Positions 47,401-54,665 of a stretch of DNA of 64,000 bases are shown piece by piece. Under the pieces are notes generated by a model. The model was not told the DNA's origin. It made no database searches and worked only from the letters and a program-made list of their open reading frames with translations. Within the stretch, counting starts at the first letter, position 1. Each line of letters opens with the position of its first letter. Both the position numbers and the translations under genes were made by a program. The DNA is from Siphonodentalium dalli (lineage: Eukaryota; Mollusca; Scaphopoda; Gadilida; Siphonodentaliidae), in NCBI GenBank assembly GCA_032622095.1, contig CP136066.1:144117559-144181558 (forward strand). The letters are read 5' to 3'.

Positions 47401-50400
47401 CACATGTTATTACATAAGGTGTTAAACTTTTCTGGACTTAGATGACTTATTTATAAGAATATTTTTGTCCCATTCGTTAAAGGGATACTCTACCCAAATG
47501 TTGTTGTTGGTTTCTTTAGTCTCTGAGTTGTAGAATAGGGTAACCAGATTTCCATTATGTGAAAGTCTGTTGAGAACGTCGTTGTCGAGTAATTTTTGGA
47601 CATTTTCAAGCAAATGTATCGTTAATTATAGGCAACTTCCCAGAAGTCGTTGGTTTATATGTCACACTATGTTTTGTAGCAGATTCTGTGATACATATAA
47701 CATATTTTGGAATCAAAACATACACAATATATGATCGAATGAGCTTATACAAAATAGAAATCTTAAAACTTTGATGGCGATACACGAGTTTTTACCACAT
47801 TTTCAATCTTTAAGACTTTATATCCATGCCGGTAGCATTGATTTCATGACGTGAATTAATTCTAAATTTGTAGGAAGGGAGTATGATTATATTTTAAACT
47901 CAAGAAATGGACGGATATGTACATTAACAGCGAGCAATCAGTGCATAATATGGGTGATAAAAGTAAATCATTTTCTGTAGAAACACCCACATGTTGTCTC
48001 GTTTTCAACGTAAAATTGATGGATGCGTTTGTGGATTTTCGCGATGCCTGTGCCATACAAATGATGGTGATTGCAAGTATTTTTCTTCTTTTTTCCCCTT
48101 TGGCTGGAAAGCTGAGAATTATCTCAGGAAAGTTTGACTAATATAATTGGTGTAAATACGGATCGTGTGATTAAAATGACTATGTTTGAGTTTCACGCCT
48201 AACATTCGATCTAACAACAAAAGCACACAAATAGGGGTTGAAATTTAACTTACAAAGGCATTGCTTCCGAACCCGGTTCAATTCATCCGTTCGTCTGGCC
48301 GACAGAATCAACTTGCATCCTGCCGCAGCTAACTCATAGGCTAGATACTCTCCAATTCCGCTGGACGCCCCTGTTATCCAGACAACTTTGTTCCTCAAAC
48401 TTCCTGCATGTGTGACAAGGCATTAAGGTTATCGAAAGCACACAAACATGGTGGAGGATAATGCTATATTTATGAAAAATGTTGACTATGGAGGATAATG
48501 CTATATATGAAAAATGTTGACTATAGAGTAAATCGAATGCTCTTTTGAAAGCCAACATCAAAGTTTGATAAAATTTATTTAGATCCGATAACCTCATTCC
48601 CGCCCGCGGGTGTATATTGTCTCGCTGTTCTGGCGAGATGACAGGGGCTATGGGGATATTTCGCGGAACAACACACTTCGGGTTTCACGCGATGCGAGTT
48701 ATTTTGGGAAATTGTAGTAGAACGAAGATTAATGTCCCATTCCCACAATATAACACAACAGGTGACATCCAATGTTTTTCTGTGGATATTTTCCAAGATT
48801 AGTAATATATCCAAGACATCATGTATCATTTGCAGAAGCTGTAATATAATTTAGTTAATTATACAAACTGTTTTACACGAAATATACGACAAATCAAAAT
48901 AGGGGAACGACCGTAAACAAATTGAATTTGAAGATGAGGACGTTATACATGCTATAAAAAGCTTAAAGGTTCGCATGCAAAGTGAACGGCCATGATGGTA
49001 TAACTACAAAAATGCGTAAAGAAACTGTCTACACTGTTGTTGTGCCACTCAAAATATTTTTGACCAAATCTCTTTCCTTGAAATCTTTCCCTGCCGAGTG
49101 GAAAAGGGCAAATGTTATCCCGATCCATAAAAAAGATGACCGCTCAAATCCAGGAAACTATCGTCCTATATCCTTATTACCATGTTTATCTAAAAAAAAT
49201 TTAGAAGATTATTTTGAAATACTTAAAGGTACTCAACCCGTAAAGAGGGTCCCCATCTCAACAGATTCCGACAACAACAATCCGATCAGAGGGTCCTATA
49301 TTACTATTTCTTTGGCTTTGGGGGTAAACAATATTTGATTCGAGTCGAGGAACCCATCAAACAAAGCTCAAAGTTATTAGATATTGATTTTTCAAATTTG
49401 TTATGTTCTCGAGATGAGTAATAATAACTGCCGTAATCTGCTCTGGATGTGTACTCCAAATCTATTCAAACAGACAAGGATGAATAACTCTAAAATCAAG
49501 TGGTAATTTTCACGCAATTTTGACTGAGTTTTGGGGCCAGATAGTATTCCCGATAATGAAAAATAATAGATTTCTAAAATCGATATCTAACAAATCTGAG
49601 CTTTGATGGGTGACTTCCTCGACTCGAATCAAATATTTTTGACCCCCGAAGCCATTGAAATAGTAATTGAGAGGAGTTTTATCGGGTTGAGTACCTTTAA
49701 TGTCTCATTTCGATAACAATGAATTACTGTATAAGCATCAGTCTGGTTTTGTGCCTAGCCATTCAACTACTTTTCAATTAATTGACCTATATCATTCCCT
49801 GTGCCAGTCTCTCGACAACAAACTGGTGACTTGTTCTATATTCTGTGATATTTCTAAAGCGTCAGAAAGAGTCTGGCACACCGGTCTGATACACAAACTT
49901 AAAGAATATGGAGTAGAGGGAGACCTTTTATTGTGGATTAGCGACTATATATCAAACAGGAAACATTGTGTGATCGTTTCTGATGCTGCGTCTGATTATA
50001 TGTATCTCCATGCAGGAGTCCCTCAAGGATTTTATTGGGCCCTTTCTTATTTCTTGTATTTATAATTTATAAATTATAAATGATTTGTCGGATACAATTC
50101 ATTCTTTTACACGTATGTATGCTGATAACACTTGTTTCACGAATGCCAGTTCTTCGATTGAAGAAACCAGCTCTAATCTATGGGCCGATGTTGAACGTAT
50201 CACTGCTTGGGCAAAACAATGGCTTGCAAATTTTAATCCTGACAAAACAAAGGCAACTGTGTTCTCTTTTAGGCCCTCCAGTACAAATGCCATGGATTTG
50301 TCACTGGGTGACTCCGCCATAGAAACTGTCTCATCCCACAGACATCTAGGAATCGTTCTGCAATCCAACCTGGACTGGGATATCCAAATAAATAATATGT

Positions 50401-52521
50401 GTAAGAGTGTAGCATCAAGACTATCGCAACTAAGAAAGTTGAAATATTTTTTTAATAGACACACACTTGAGATTATGTATAACGTGTTCATTAATTCTTC
50501 CATGGATTATGATAATGCACCAGCATACCGCCTCCGTAAGCTAGATAATCTACATTCTGATGCAGCACGAATTGTCAGTGGTGTCACAGATCTGTCTTAA
50601 ATGCTAACTTATTGTGTGAACTTGGGTGGAATACTCTCCAACAACGCATATATATACTGGCATAAATTACGTCTCATTTATAAAGTCATGACAAATAACG
50701 CACCATCCTATATCATAAACAAAATCCCCCAACAACTGGCGACATAACGGACACAACAGGTATGAGTTCAGAAATCCAAACTGTGTTAGACATTTTGTAT
50801 CAGGCTCTCAAGCATAAAAATAGTAGCGTCCTTCCTTCCATGATTTCGATATGGAATTGCCTAGAGAAAATAGCGCATCAATTACTACCTTCTCTAATCT
50901 TGTAACCCCCAATCTGGGACACTTAAACAAAAAAAAAACAAAAAAAACAATGTTTTATTCCAGCGGCAAAAGGAACGCTAACATTCTGTTATGCAGACTC
51001 CAAAATAAATGCAGTGATTTGAATGGTGACAAATGTCAAAATCACTTAATAAGTAACCCTGAATGTAGTTGTGGCTACCTAAACGAGGAGGCTGATTATT
51101 ACTTTTTTACTTGTCCCTTTTATCAAAAAGAAAGGGCCAACCTCGAAGAAAAAATATTGCGAATTGGACTATATCAAATACATGTTGCCGATCTACTTTG
51201 TGGACCAATCTCACTTTCCAATGAAGGAAATAACCAATTGTTCGCAGATGTCCAAAAATATTTTAAAAACTCATTGCGATTTGGCGATGAACAGATGCAT
51301 TACATTTAGTGAACATTACCAGTCGCATATTAACTTAAGCCGAGAACAACATGCACTAAACATAAACATACGATACAAAACTATCTCCCCTTACCCCATA
51401 CCAATCTTGAACATTCCATATTGTATTTGTGTGTTTTGTCAGAATTATTTTTATTTTGTGTTCAACATTTATGCATTTAAATTTTTCTTCTGTGCACCAG
51501 TGTGCACTATGGGATGCCAAATTGACATTTAATAAATAATTGAGCTTAAGCGCAATAAGGAATCCCTTATTGCGCTTAAGCGCAATAAGGGAAGATCTAA
51601 TTGCGCTTAAGCGCAAACAGGAATCTTAAGCGCAATAAGGAATCTCTTTAAGCGCAATAAGGAATATTCCTTATTGCGCTTAATCGCAATTAGCCACATT
51701 ACATAAACTCTCTATAATTCAAATTGTGTAGTCCATTGTGCAATGGGTGGAGCAAATATAGGATAATGCTACTATTTGCAGAGGGGCGATCTCATGATGG
51801 AGATATTAATTGCTAAAGCGCAATAAGGATGTAATTGTGCTTAAGCGCAATAAGGAATGTCTTATTGCGCTTAAGCGCAATAAGGAATCAAGGAAGATAT
51901 AATTGCACTTAAGCGCAATAAGAATATTAATCGTAATTAGATCTTCCCTTATTGCACTTAATCGCAATAAGGGATTCCTTATTGTGCTTAAGCTCAATTA
52001 TTTATTAAATGTCAATTTGGCATCCCATAGTGCATCACCATCTTTTTCCTGGGAAGAGGAGCTCCACCTAAGTTGCTATAACTTGTGCTCCAATCCCCAT
52101 TCTTTCATCCTACATTAGATTCAATGTGAAATTTGTTTGATATGTATATATGGGATGATCAATAAAATATGAAACAACCGTAAACAGGTAACGGAAACTA
52201 CTTCGATAAGAAAGGATTATTCAACAATGTCTGACGTTGCATGTTTCTACTAGATACATATTATAGCGATGTCTTCACACCGATTGAGGCGTGTACACGA
52301 ATCAGCATGACTGTGACTCAGTGATCTGGCTTTTTGCTGGTCGGTATACAATGAACTCTATATATACTATAGTATACCTGGCTTCTTTCCAAACTTCTCG
52401 TAAAACCCAAGCGTTAAGTCGCAATCGGATCTGACCAAACACACCACAAGGAATAAGACGACAAGTGCAAACAGCAGAAAGAATAGCATGTTGTCTGTTT
52501 GGTTTATTCAAGCGAAATGTG
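23055..52521 (-). CDS. DHRS7: DHRS7-like membrane-anchored short-chain dehydrogenase/reductase
   Basis: This is an NAD(P)(H)-dependent oxidoreductase of the classical SDR family; DHRS7 proteins sit on the ER membrane and act on carbonyl/retinoid/steroid-type substrates (family knowledge). Coding exons on the - strand: 52489-52378, 48403-48254, 46561-46455, 40749-40557, 36383-36337, 34004-33885, 30480-30314 and probably 23505-23433. All junctions are in phase, giving about 322 aa (human DHRS7 is 339). An N-terminal hydrophobic anchor (residues 2-19) precedes DLTL. The cofactor motif TGASSGIG is at 48-55 and NNAG at 129-132. The catalytic tetrad is Asn154, Ser182, Tyr195 (YGATK) and Lys199, and CPGPVFT follows the active site. 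The ATG exon has its own acceptor, so a non-coding 5' exon lies upstream. Introns total more than 28 kb and are full of transposons. A small exon near the C-terminus may be missing. The substrate is unknown. Confidence 0.88.
23433..23505 (-). CDS. DHRS7: DHRS7-like probable last coding exon
   Basis: An excellent branch-point/acceptor run (CCTAATTTATTTTTTACAG) precedes a frame that fits the phase of exon G, with 23 residues including [10 protein letters not shown] before a TAA. Vertebrate DHRS7 also ends with a VDAD-type tail. A polyadenylation signal (AATAAA on the - strand) is at 23077-23072. Family members have about 15-20 more residues between exon G and this tail, so one small exon may be undetected in the 6.8-kb intron. 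Confidence 0.5.
23629..24086. mobile_element. Foldback element with GGCAAGCCTGCAAATAGC ends
   Basis: The outer inverted repeats GGCAAGCCTGCAAATAGC enclose two internal palindromes of about 93 bp (23666-23758 and 23960-24052). Each has GCAGAATGAGGTCCCCAGAG arms around a GCTATCCCGCATAGCGGGCTAGC-like core. The same pair occurs at 58702-58794 and 58993-59086. It is non-coding. Confidence 0.7.
24087..25371. other. DHRS7 intron DNA with no clear feature
   Basis: I checked this for a missing C-terminal exon on the - strand and found none. A GGGA/GGGAG run lies at about 25185-25210. Small frames here are not supported. Confidence 0.35.
25372..26760. repeat. Helitron/pearl-like repeats with AGCTCACC hairpin start
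   Basis: Two copies begin with a hairpin around GCTCACCTGAGACGAAG (25372 and 26172), followed by GTCCGTCC-type words. Imperfect units of about 130-190 bp follow, with GTTCATATTTGGT, TTCAGATTTGTTCAAATG, GGTCACTGGGTCAAATAG and GCCAGGGCCATAACTCT. A third copy starts at 57815. The open frames inside are repeat-derived. A G run at 26122-26133 separates the copies. Confidence 0.65.
26990..27960 (-). pseudogene. LINE reverse transcriptase C-terminal remnant
   Basis: On the - strand, the frames in sequence spell the C-terminal half of a Jockey/CR1-like non-LTR retrotransposon protein: [20 protein letters not shown], then [22 protein letters not shown], then [19 protein letters not shown], then [16 protein letters not shown] and [12 protein letters not shown]. 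Several stops and frame changes break it, and the palm domain with the catalytic motif is missing. A related but shorter 3' copy is at 60112-60393. It lies in the last DHRS7 intron. Confidence 0.8.
28144..28164. repeat. Homopolymer C tract (21 C)
   Basis: An uninterrupted C run inside TGTC...TTCG. Such tracts recur at 46654-46676 and, as G runs, at about 27690, 26125 and 61265. Length may be unreliable in the assembly. Confidence 0.9.
28641..28844 (+). CDS. Possible orphan exon encoding a type II membrane anchor
   Basis: An ATG at 28641 opens 68 codons ending at a strong donor (AAA then GTAAGT at 28845). The peptide has a cytosolic stretch of about 22 residues, a hydrophobic segment [17 protein letters not shown] (about residues 24-40), then a Cys-containing part with an Asn-Ser-Thr sequon. 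This layout would suit the first exon of a type II Golgi enzyme, but no further exon or homology is seen and it lies antisense in a DHRS7 intron. It may be chance. Confidence 0.18.
28850..29762. other. DHRS7 intron DNA without recognised feature
   Basis: The stretch is AT-rich with a long T/A-rich run at about 29498-29532. The frame at 29203-29433 is not supported by any domain. Confidence 0.35.
29763..30202. mobile_element. AGGTACTCAA-type MITE flanked by TTAA
   Basis: The left end AGGTACTCAATCCGATTCG follows TTAA (29759-29762); the right end GATTATGCATCT precedes TTAA (30203-30206). The interior matches the family at 21947-22390 and 49227-49696. It sits about 110 bp from the donor side of DHRS7 exon G. 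Confidence 0.75.
30314..30480 (-). CDS. DHRS7: DHRS7-like exon G (C-terminal domain)
   Basis: The 167-bp exon starts after TTATTTGCAG and ends AG before GTGAGT. It encodes [17 protein letters not shown], then [12 protein letters not shown] and YTYLFQYTP, which align with the DHRS7 family C-terminal segment (TSRC..L, EVWI..QP, YLWQY.P). Two bases remain for the next exon. Confidence 0.88.
30690..32560. repeat. Degenerate tandem array, about 135-bp unit
   Basis: About a dozen diverged units share GCGCCGATTTCCACCAAAT, then TGATACACATTCTTCTCCATGA, then GAGGAATCTAAT, then GTGCACGGAAGGGGAGAGGG. Units lose regularity towards both ends and many are partial. All frames in the block are repeat shadows. 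It fills much of intron 6 of the DHRS7-like gene. Confidence 0.65.
32561..33509. other. DHRS7 intron DNA without recognised feature
   Basis: The 103-codon - strand frame at 32675-32986 has no domain, lacks flanking splice support and is likely chance. Confidence 0.35.
33510..33618. repeat. Hairpin with 28-bp arms near exon F
   Basis: CAGTTTATAGCGAAATTTAC on the left pairs with GTAAATTTCGATATAAACTG on the right, and the inner AAAACGAGTCC/GGGCGAGTTTT also pairs. It is probably a small foldback element. Confidence 0.6.
33885..34004 (-). CDS. DHRS7: DHRS7-like exon F (post-active-site PG motif)
   Basis: The 120-bp exon is in phase 0 at both ends, between TCATTTGTAG and GTAAGG. It encodes [10 protein letters not shown], then [14 protein letters not shown], the conserved SDR PG motif with the nicotinamide-contacting Thr. 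It is overlapped by a shadow frame on the same strand. Confidence 0.92.
34650..35491. mobile_element. Foldback element with 23-bp perfect arms and TGTGTAG repeats
   Basis: The outermost arms (CCGGTTCCGTGGTTTTAG plus GTGCTA) are perfectly inverted at 34650-34672 and 35469-35491. Inside are ACACTCTTA ends, many ACACAAAATGTGTAG palindromic words (34700-34900 and 35345-35410), and a second inverted pair (34915-34975 against 35205-35262, with GTAGACAAGAATGTAAGTTC). It is non-coding. Confidence 0.6.
36337..36383 (-). CDS. DHRS7: DHRS7-like exon E (YxxxK active site)
   Basis: The exon has only 47 bp, too short for an ORF search. It was found because the SDR needs a Tyr 13 residues after its catalytic Ser. 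It encodes [15 protein letters not shown] between CCCCCACAG and GTAAGT. The two leading bases complete the Gly codon of exon D and place Tyr exactly 13 residues after Ser182. Confidence 0.9.
36590..37335. repeat. Dispersed TTGGAAATTTCCAA repeat, second large copy
   Basis: This has the same words in the same order as 6425-7195 (AGTTGGAAATTTCACACC, GGAAAGCTTGTG, GGCCAGTCTAGG, CACCGGGCCGAACCA). Palindromic GGAAATTTCC motifs recur about every 100-150 bp. Confidence 0.6.
37336..38167. other. DHRS7 intron DNA, diverged repeat fragments
   Basis: Fragments with GGCCGAAAAATATT and TTGGCCAATTTAAAT (37833-37900) resemble the interior of the neighbouring hAT-like element at 38168-38701. Nothing else is recognised. 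Confidence 0.35.
38168..38701. mobile_element. 534-bp hAT-like MITE with 8-bp target duplication
   Basis: The ends CAGTGTTCGCGCTG and the complement of CGGTGTTCGCGCTG are flanked by CCCATTAA (38160-38167) and TCCATTAA (38702-38709), which match at 7 of 8 positions. The CAG start and 8-bp duplication fit hAT. The interior repeats TTAGCCAAATG and GGCCAAATT words on both halves. Confidence 0.75.
38702..39732. other. DHRS7 intron DNA
   Basis: It holds a further GGCCAATTTGGCC-type fragment (38840-38870) and a short CCCTAA-rich stretch (39352-39372). The 75-codon + frame at 38941-39168 is unsupported. Confidence 0.35.
39733..39824. repeat. Hairpin with about 29-bp arms
   Basis: GTGTTTCTCTCATATGATAT and the following TTATGAAAC pair with the stretch ending ATATCATATGAGAGAAACAC at 39824. 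One base is bulged. The loop is 33 nt. Confidence 0.65.
40557..40749 (-). CDS. DHRS7: DHRS7-like exon D (NNAG, catalytic Asn and Ser)
   Basis: The 193-bp exon starts after TTTCCAG with IDILVNNAG. It includes the catalytic Asn in MDLNYFG and the catalytic Ser in FTSSISG, and ends with one base of a Gly codon before GTAAGA. This is the most conserved stretch found. Confidence 0.94.
40771..40937. mobile_element. Foldback element, shortened relative of 22631-22873
   Basis: It has the words CCCTAAATAATCGACTCC, TTAACCACAACAGAATTATG and, inverted, CATAATTCTGCTGTGGTT. One arm lacks the GGCTTGTTGCCATTC stretch. It lies between exon D and the Helitron-like elements. Confidence 0.65.
40943..41544 (-). 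mobile_element. Helitron-like element 1
   Basis: Read on the - strand, it starts TCTATTATATATTTTGGAAG and ends with a bulged hairpin (CCCGGAC-GAA-GTCGGG), then TCACCTT, then CTAG, with A before the start and T after the end, as in Helitrons. The body has repeated GACCTTGAAATTACCCGATT and CCACATACCAAGTTTCATCG words and an ACAGACAC microsatellite near the 5' end (41490-41522). No Rep/helicase coding is present. Confidence 0.7.
41639..42244 (-). mobile_element. Helitron-like element 2
   Basis: It has the same ends as element 1. On the + strand its 5' end (TAGA) touches the 3' CTAG of element 3 with no intervening base at 42244/42245. It contains a CA-rich microsatellite (42194-42220). Confidence 0.7.
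42245..43568 (-). mobile_element. Helitron-like element 3 (1.3 kb)
   Basis: This is bounded by CTAG at 42245-42248 and TAGA at 43565-43568. Internally it carries two copies of a block of several hundred bp (about 42270-42590 and 43020-43340) with TCAAGTCGATTGCTCCACCC, CCGTTTCCGAGAT, TCGGCCGGT and GAGTTAACGCGA. Its 5' end abuts element 4 directly. Confidence 0.65.
43569..44114 (-). mobile_element. Helitron-like element 4
   Basis: The 3' end CTAG (43569-43572) with hairpin CCCGGACAACGTCGGG abuts element 3. It contains three or four tandem copies of a unit with AATTTCAAGTCGATAGCTCC and GCGCATGCGCGAAGC. Its 5' end is variant (TCTCATATATATTTTGAAG). Confidence 0.6.
44115..45236. other. DHRS7 intron DNA without recognised feature
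   Basis: No gene or paired ends are seen. A short inverted pair, AACACGAGCCTGCTCGTGTT, forms a hairpin at about 44532-44551. Confidence 0.35.
45244..46424. mobile_element. TIR element filled with TGATATCA palindromes
   Basis: The ends TATGGGGCGCCGTTCTTC and the complement of ATGGGGCACAGTTCTTC continue as ATTTATTACCTATTTTGT on both sides. The flanks are an exact AAAGACC repeat (45237-45243 and 46425-46431). Nearly all of the 1.1-kb interior is a loose array of the palindrome TGATATCA, or TTTTGTGATATCAC and inverted forms, at about 20-30-bp spacing with A/T filler. At about 45630-45670 an internal TIR-like copy (GGGCGCCGCTTCTACTTATT) suggests nesting or duplication. It ends 30 bp from exon C. 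It is non-coding. Confidence 0.75.
46455..46561 (-). CDS. DHRS7: DHRS7-like exon C
   Basis: The 107-bp exon starts after TTTTTTAG and ends at GGC before GTGAGT. It encodes [11 protein letters not shown], the beta-3/alpha-C region whose Asp contacts adenine in SDRs, and ends NHFGG. The palindrome-filled element 45244-46424 stops only 30 bp beyond its donor. Confidence 0.88.
46654..46676. repeat. Homopolymer C tract (23 C)
   Basis: An uninterrupted C run about 90 bp upstream (in gene sense) of the exon C acceptor. Any - strand frame through it gives poly-Gly and is not coding. Confidence 0.9.
47481..47621. mobile_element. Truncated copy of the AGGGATACTGTAC TTAA element
   Basis: It matches the left 140 bp of 13926-15865 (AGGGATACTCTACCC, then ATGTTGTTGTTGGTTTCTTT, then CAAATGTATC) and is flanked by TTAA on both sides (47477-47480 and 47622-47625). 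It lacks the right end, so it is a deletion derivative. Confidence 0.6.
48254..48403 (-). CDS. DHRS7: DHRS7-like exon B (cofactor-binding TGxxxGxG)
   Basis: The 150-bp exon lies between ACATGCAG and GTAAGT. It holds [13 protein letters not shown], the Rossmann glycine motif, and SARRTDEL, whose Arg pair follows beta-2 as in NADP-preferring SDRs. Entry and exit phases fit exons A and C. Confidence 0.92.
48890..51330 (+). pseudogene. LINE (Jockey/CR1-like) reverse transcriptase remnant
   Basis: The + strand frames give, in order, [70 protein letters not shown] (expected KAFD), AGVPQG, MYADN (the YADD box with the last Asp changed), [23 protein letters not shown] and a C-terminal HL-x(4)-CSCG...C zinc-knuckle-like region (51040-51120). 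At least three frame changes and several stops are present, and a 470-bp MITE interrupts it at 49227-49696. No endonuclease domain is seen, so it is 5'-truncated. It lies in intron 1 of DHRS7, antisense to the gene. Confidence 0.85.
49227..49696. mobile_element. AGGTACTCAACCCG MITE inserted in the LINE
   Basis: A perfect 14-bp inverted repeat (AGGTACTCAACCCG) is flanked by TTAA on both sides (49223-49226 and 49697-49700). The LINE frame stops at the left border and resumes at the right. The family is shared with 21947-22390 and 29763-30202. TTAA targeting suggests a piggyBac-like transposase acted in trans. Confidence 0.88.
51503..52034. mobile_element. TIR element filled with GCGCTTAAGCGC palindromes
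   Basis: The ends TGCACTATGGGATGCCAAAT are inverted and extend about 60 bp with few mismatches (ATTGACATTTAATAAATAAT on both sides). The interior alternates palindromes GCGCTTAAGCGC with AATAAGGAATCCCTTATT and variants at 51545-51690 and 51815-51985, around a central unrelated 110-bp core. The architecture is like that of 45244-46424, with a similar CTATGGGRYGCC end. It is non-coding. Confidence 0.75.
52378..52521 (-). CDS. DHRS7: DHRS7-like exon A (5' UTR end, membrane anchor)
   Basis: The acceptor TTTCTCCTTACAG precedes 31 nt of 5' UTR and an ATG at 52489. The 37 codons encode a very hydrophobic anchor ([19 protein letters not shown]) and the conserved DLTL segment. The donor is CAG then GTATAC, leaving one base. 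Its size and content match the N-terminus of DHRS7 proteins. Confidence 0.82.
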
Positions 52522-53870
52522 CTGTAAGGAGAAATTGTTATTATCAAATATCTATATCTATTAGGGAATGTCTGTCTGTCTTTTATTTTTACGAACTAAT
52601 GTGTTTATGATGCTGATGTTTGGATCCCAATAACAAATATTTAAAACAAACGAACAAACGTCAATTCCAAACACGCCGACTGTACGATTTAGAAAATGAT
52701 AACCTCTGAAGTACGCACAGTTGTAAATAAATACTTCTTCATCGCGATAAACAAAATGACAATCACTCGGACAAGGTGAGCCACTACTTATAAGCCATTA
52801 TAAGAATGGCGTTTGTTTGTGTATACACTGCATTTGTGACAATTTATGAGAATACGTGCAACACTTTGAGCAAGAGTAGTCTGCATTCTCCACCAAATGT
52901 ATTTGTTTCTTTATTACTGTGAGGTAAATAACTAGGAAACGTTTGTAACTGCTAGTACACAAGGGGAGATTGATTCGATAACAATGTGATTTGCGGGAGA
53001 ATACTAATATGCTGACTATTGATACTTCAAGGTCAACGAAAAAGTACAATTTATGGTTCCGCATAATATATAGTGCCTACTTTTAAGCTATGGCAATTGT
53101 ACAAGGACATGGCGACAGGGGTTGGTTGGGGTGTCGATCTCCCCAACATTGGTACATGTCCAACAGTTTTGGAAATTTCATGCCTGACACAACATTAGTT
53201 GGACATTAATTTGACACCATACATGTATATAGGTGGAACTGTTCTCATTGTTTGAGAACCGGAATCTGGATCACGACGAAATAACGATTACGGTCTGGTC
53301 TGTTCGTTTACCGAACCACGTCGTACGAAGTGTAATCCGTAATCGAAATCTAGATTCTCCCACGAAATAACGACTATGTCAAAGGACAACACATGGCTTG
53401 TCACTATTGTTACACTTGTGTAAATGTTTTCTATAGGCCTCAGTGCTAACGTTTTAGCGTATGCTATTGAAATATAAATTTTGGGTCCTAATTTTTTTTT
53501 TAATTTGAACTTTTTACGGAAAAAAATCATGTCTGTCTTGTAGGGAATTCGCCTTTAAATCTTGTGTTTTCGTAACTAGTGTCAGATCCGCATAAAACAA
53601 TACTGTCATATTTTAGACCACGCCCAAAAATCAACCTTCACTACAACGGGTTAATTCCTATGCCAATGGCTATTTTACCTATGGGAAACCATAGGGAAGA
53701 GGTGTGATGATTTTTTTAAATGCAAAAAGCACACAAGGCTATTGACCAATCAGGGCCCAGTGTCTATTTTATTCTCTCCAATATATTCCTCCCGCATCCG
53801 CTAGATGTCACTCCTTCGTCAGCACCACCACCCGACCGGCGATAAGGCACAAGAAGAAAAAGAAACGTTA
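52522..53870. other. Upstream flank of the DHRS7 ATG exon
   Basis: No gene is seen. A TTTGGAAATTTCA-type fragment of the dispersed repeat is near 53165. The inverted words CGTAATCG and CGATTACG near 53285-53345 flank a short foldback. Confidence 0.35.
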
Positions 53871-54412
53871 AAGACATAAAACAGGAAAAAAGTGGCTAGA
53901 GTCCCAATGGTGTGGTGTTTGCTGGGGGTTAAAGTGGAACATAGGTGCTCCGACGAAGTTTTATTTTGTGCCCAATATCTGCAACAGGGGGGGGGGGGTA
54001 AATACAGCCCAATACAGGGAGAAATGGTGTAGTTCTTGTCTGGAAAGCACGTTTTTCATTAATATTATGTTTTCTGTGACAATTTGATATATGTTTAAGG
54101 AAAAACCCAAACATTTTTGATTGCGTATAGGTTATTTGCAACTAAATAGTTGAAATTATGCCCCTTGGCATTTGTGTGGGGAACTCGAGTCAGCATAAAA
54201 AAAATACCGGCAGCTGAATGGTGTATAATATATTCGGTTGTTTAATGTGAAAGAAAAAAGAAATTCATAGGCTATGTTAATTCCTCGGCCATTTGTATGG
54301 GATTGTTCGTCAAGCGGCTACATTGGTCGCCAAATTTGGTAGGGGTGGGGGTATTTTTCTATACTGAAATTTTGTGCACAAAAGGGGGTAGTTGTGGAAA
54401 TGCCAATTGTAA
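53871..54412. repeat. Direct repeat unit, copy 1 (about 540 bp)
   Basis: It matches 54666-55173 in order, with about 90% or better identity by eye. Shared words include GGCTAGAGTCCCAATGGTGT, AGCCCAATACAGGGAGAA, AACCCAAACATTTTTGAT and TTCCTCGGCCATTTGT. Copy 2 lacks about 60 bp present here (54120-54185). Frames on it are unsupported. Confidence 0.75.
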
Positions 54413-54665
54413 TTCAAGTCACAAATTTTCCTTCCATGTAATGGAATGCGTCTTTTTTGCGTCTTGAAGATTGTTATTACTGGTATCCAGTTACATTGTC
54501 AAATCGGCGTTATTATATGTCCCTGTGTGTTTTCCGCGACCAAAACAAACGATTTTCGATTCGAAAAACGCGCATTTTGGGTATTTATGTTGTTTTAAAA
54601 AATATTTATGTCAAGTACACTTCACAGCCATACGACTTCTGTCAAAAAATAGCACGTTGTCATGT

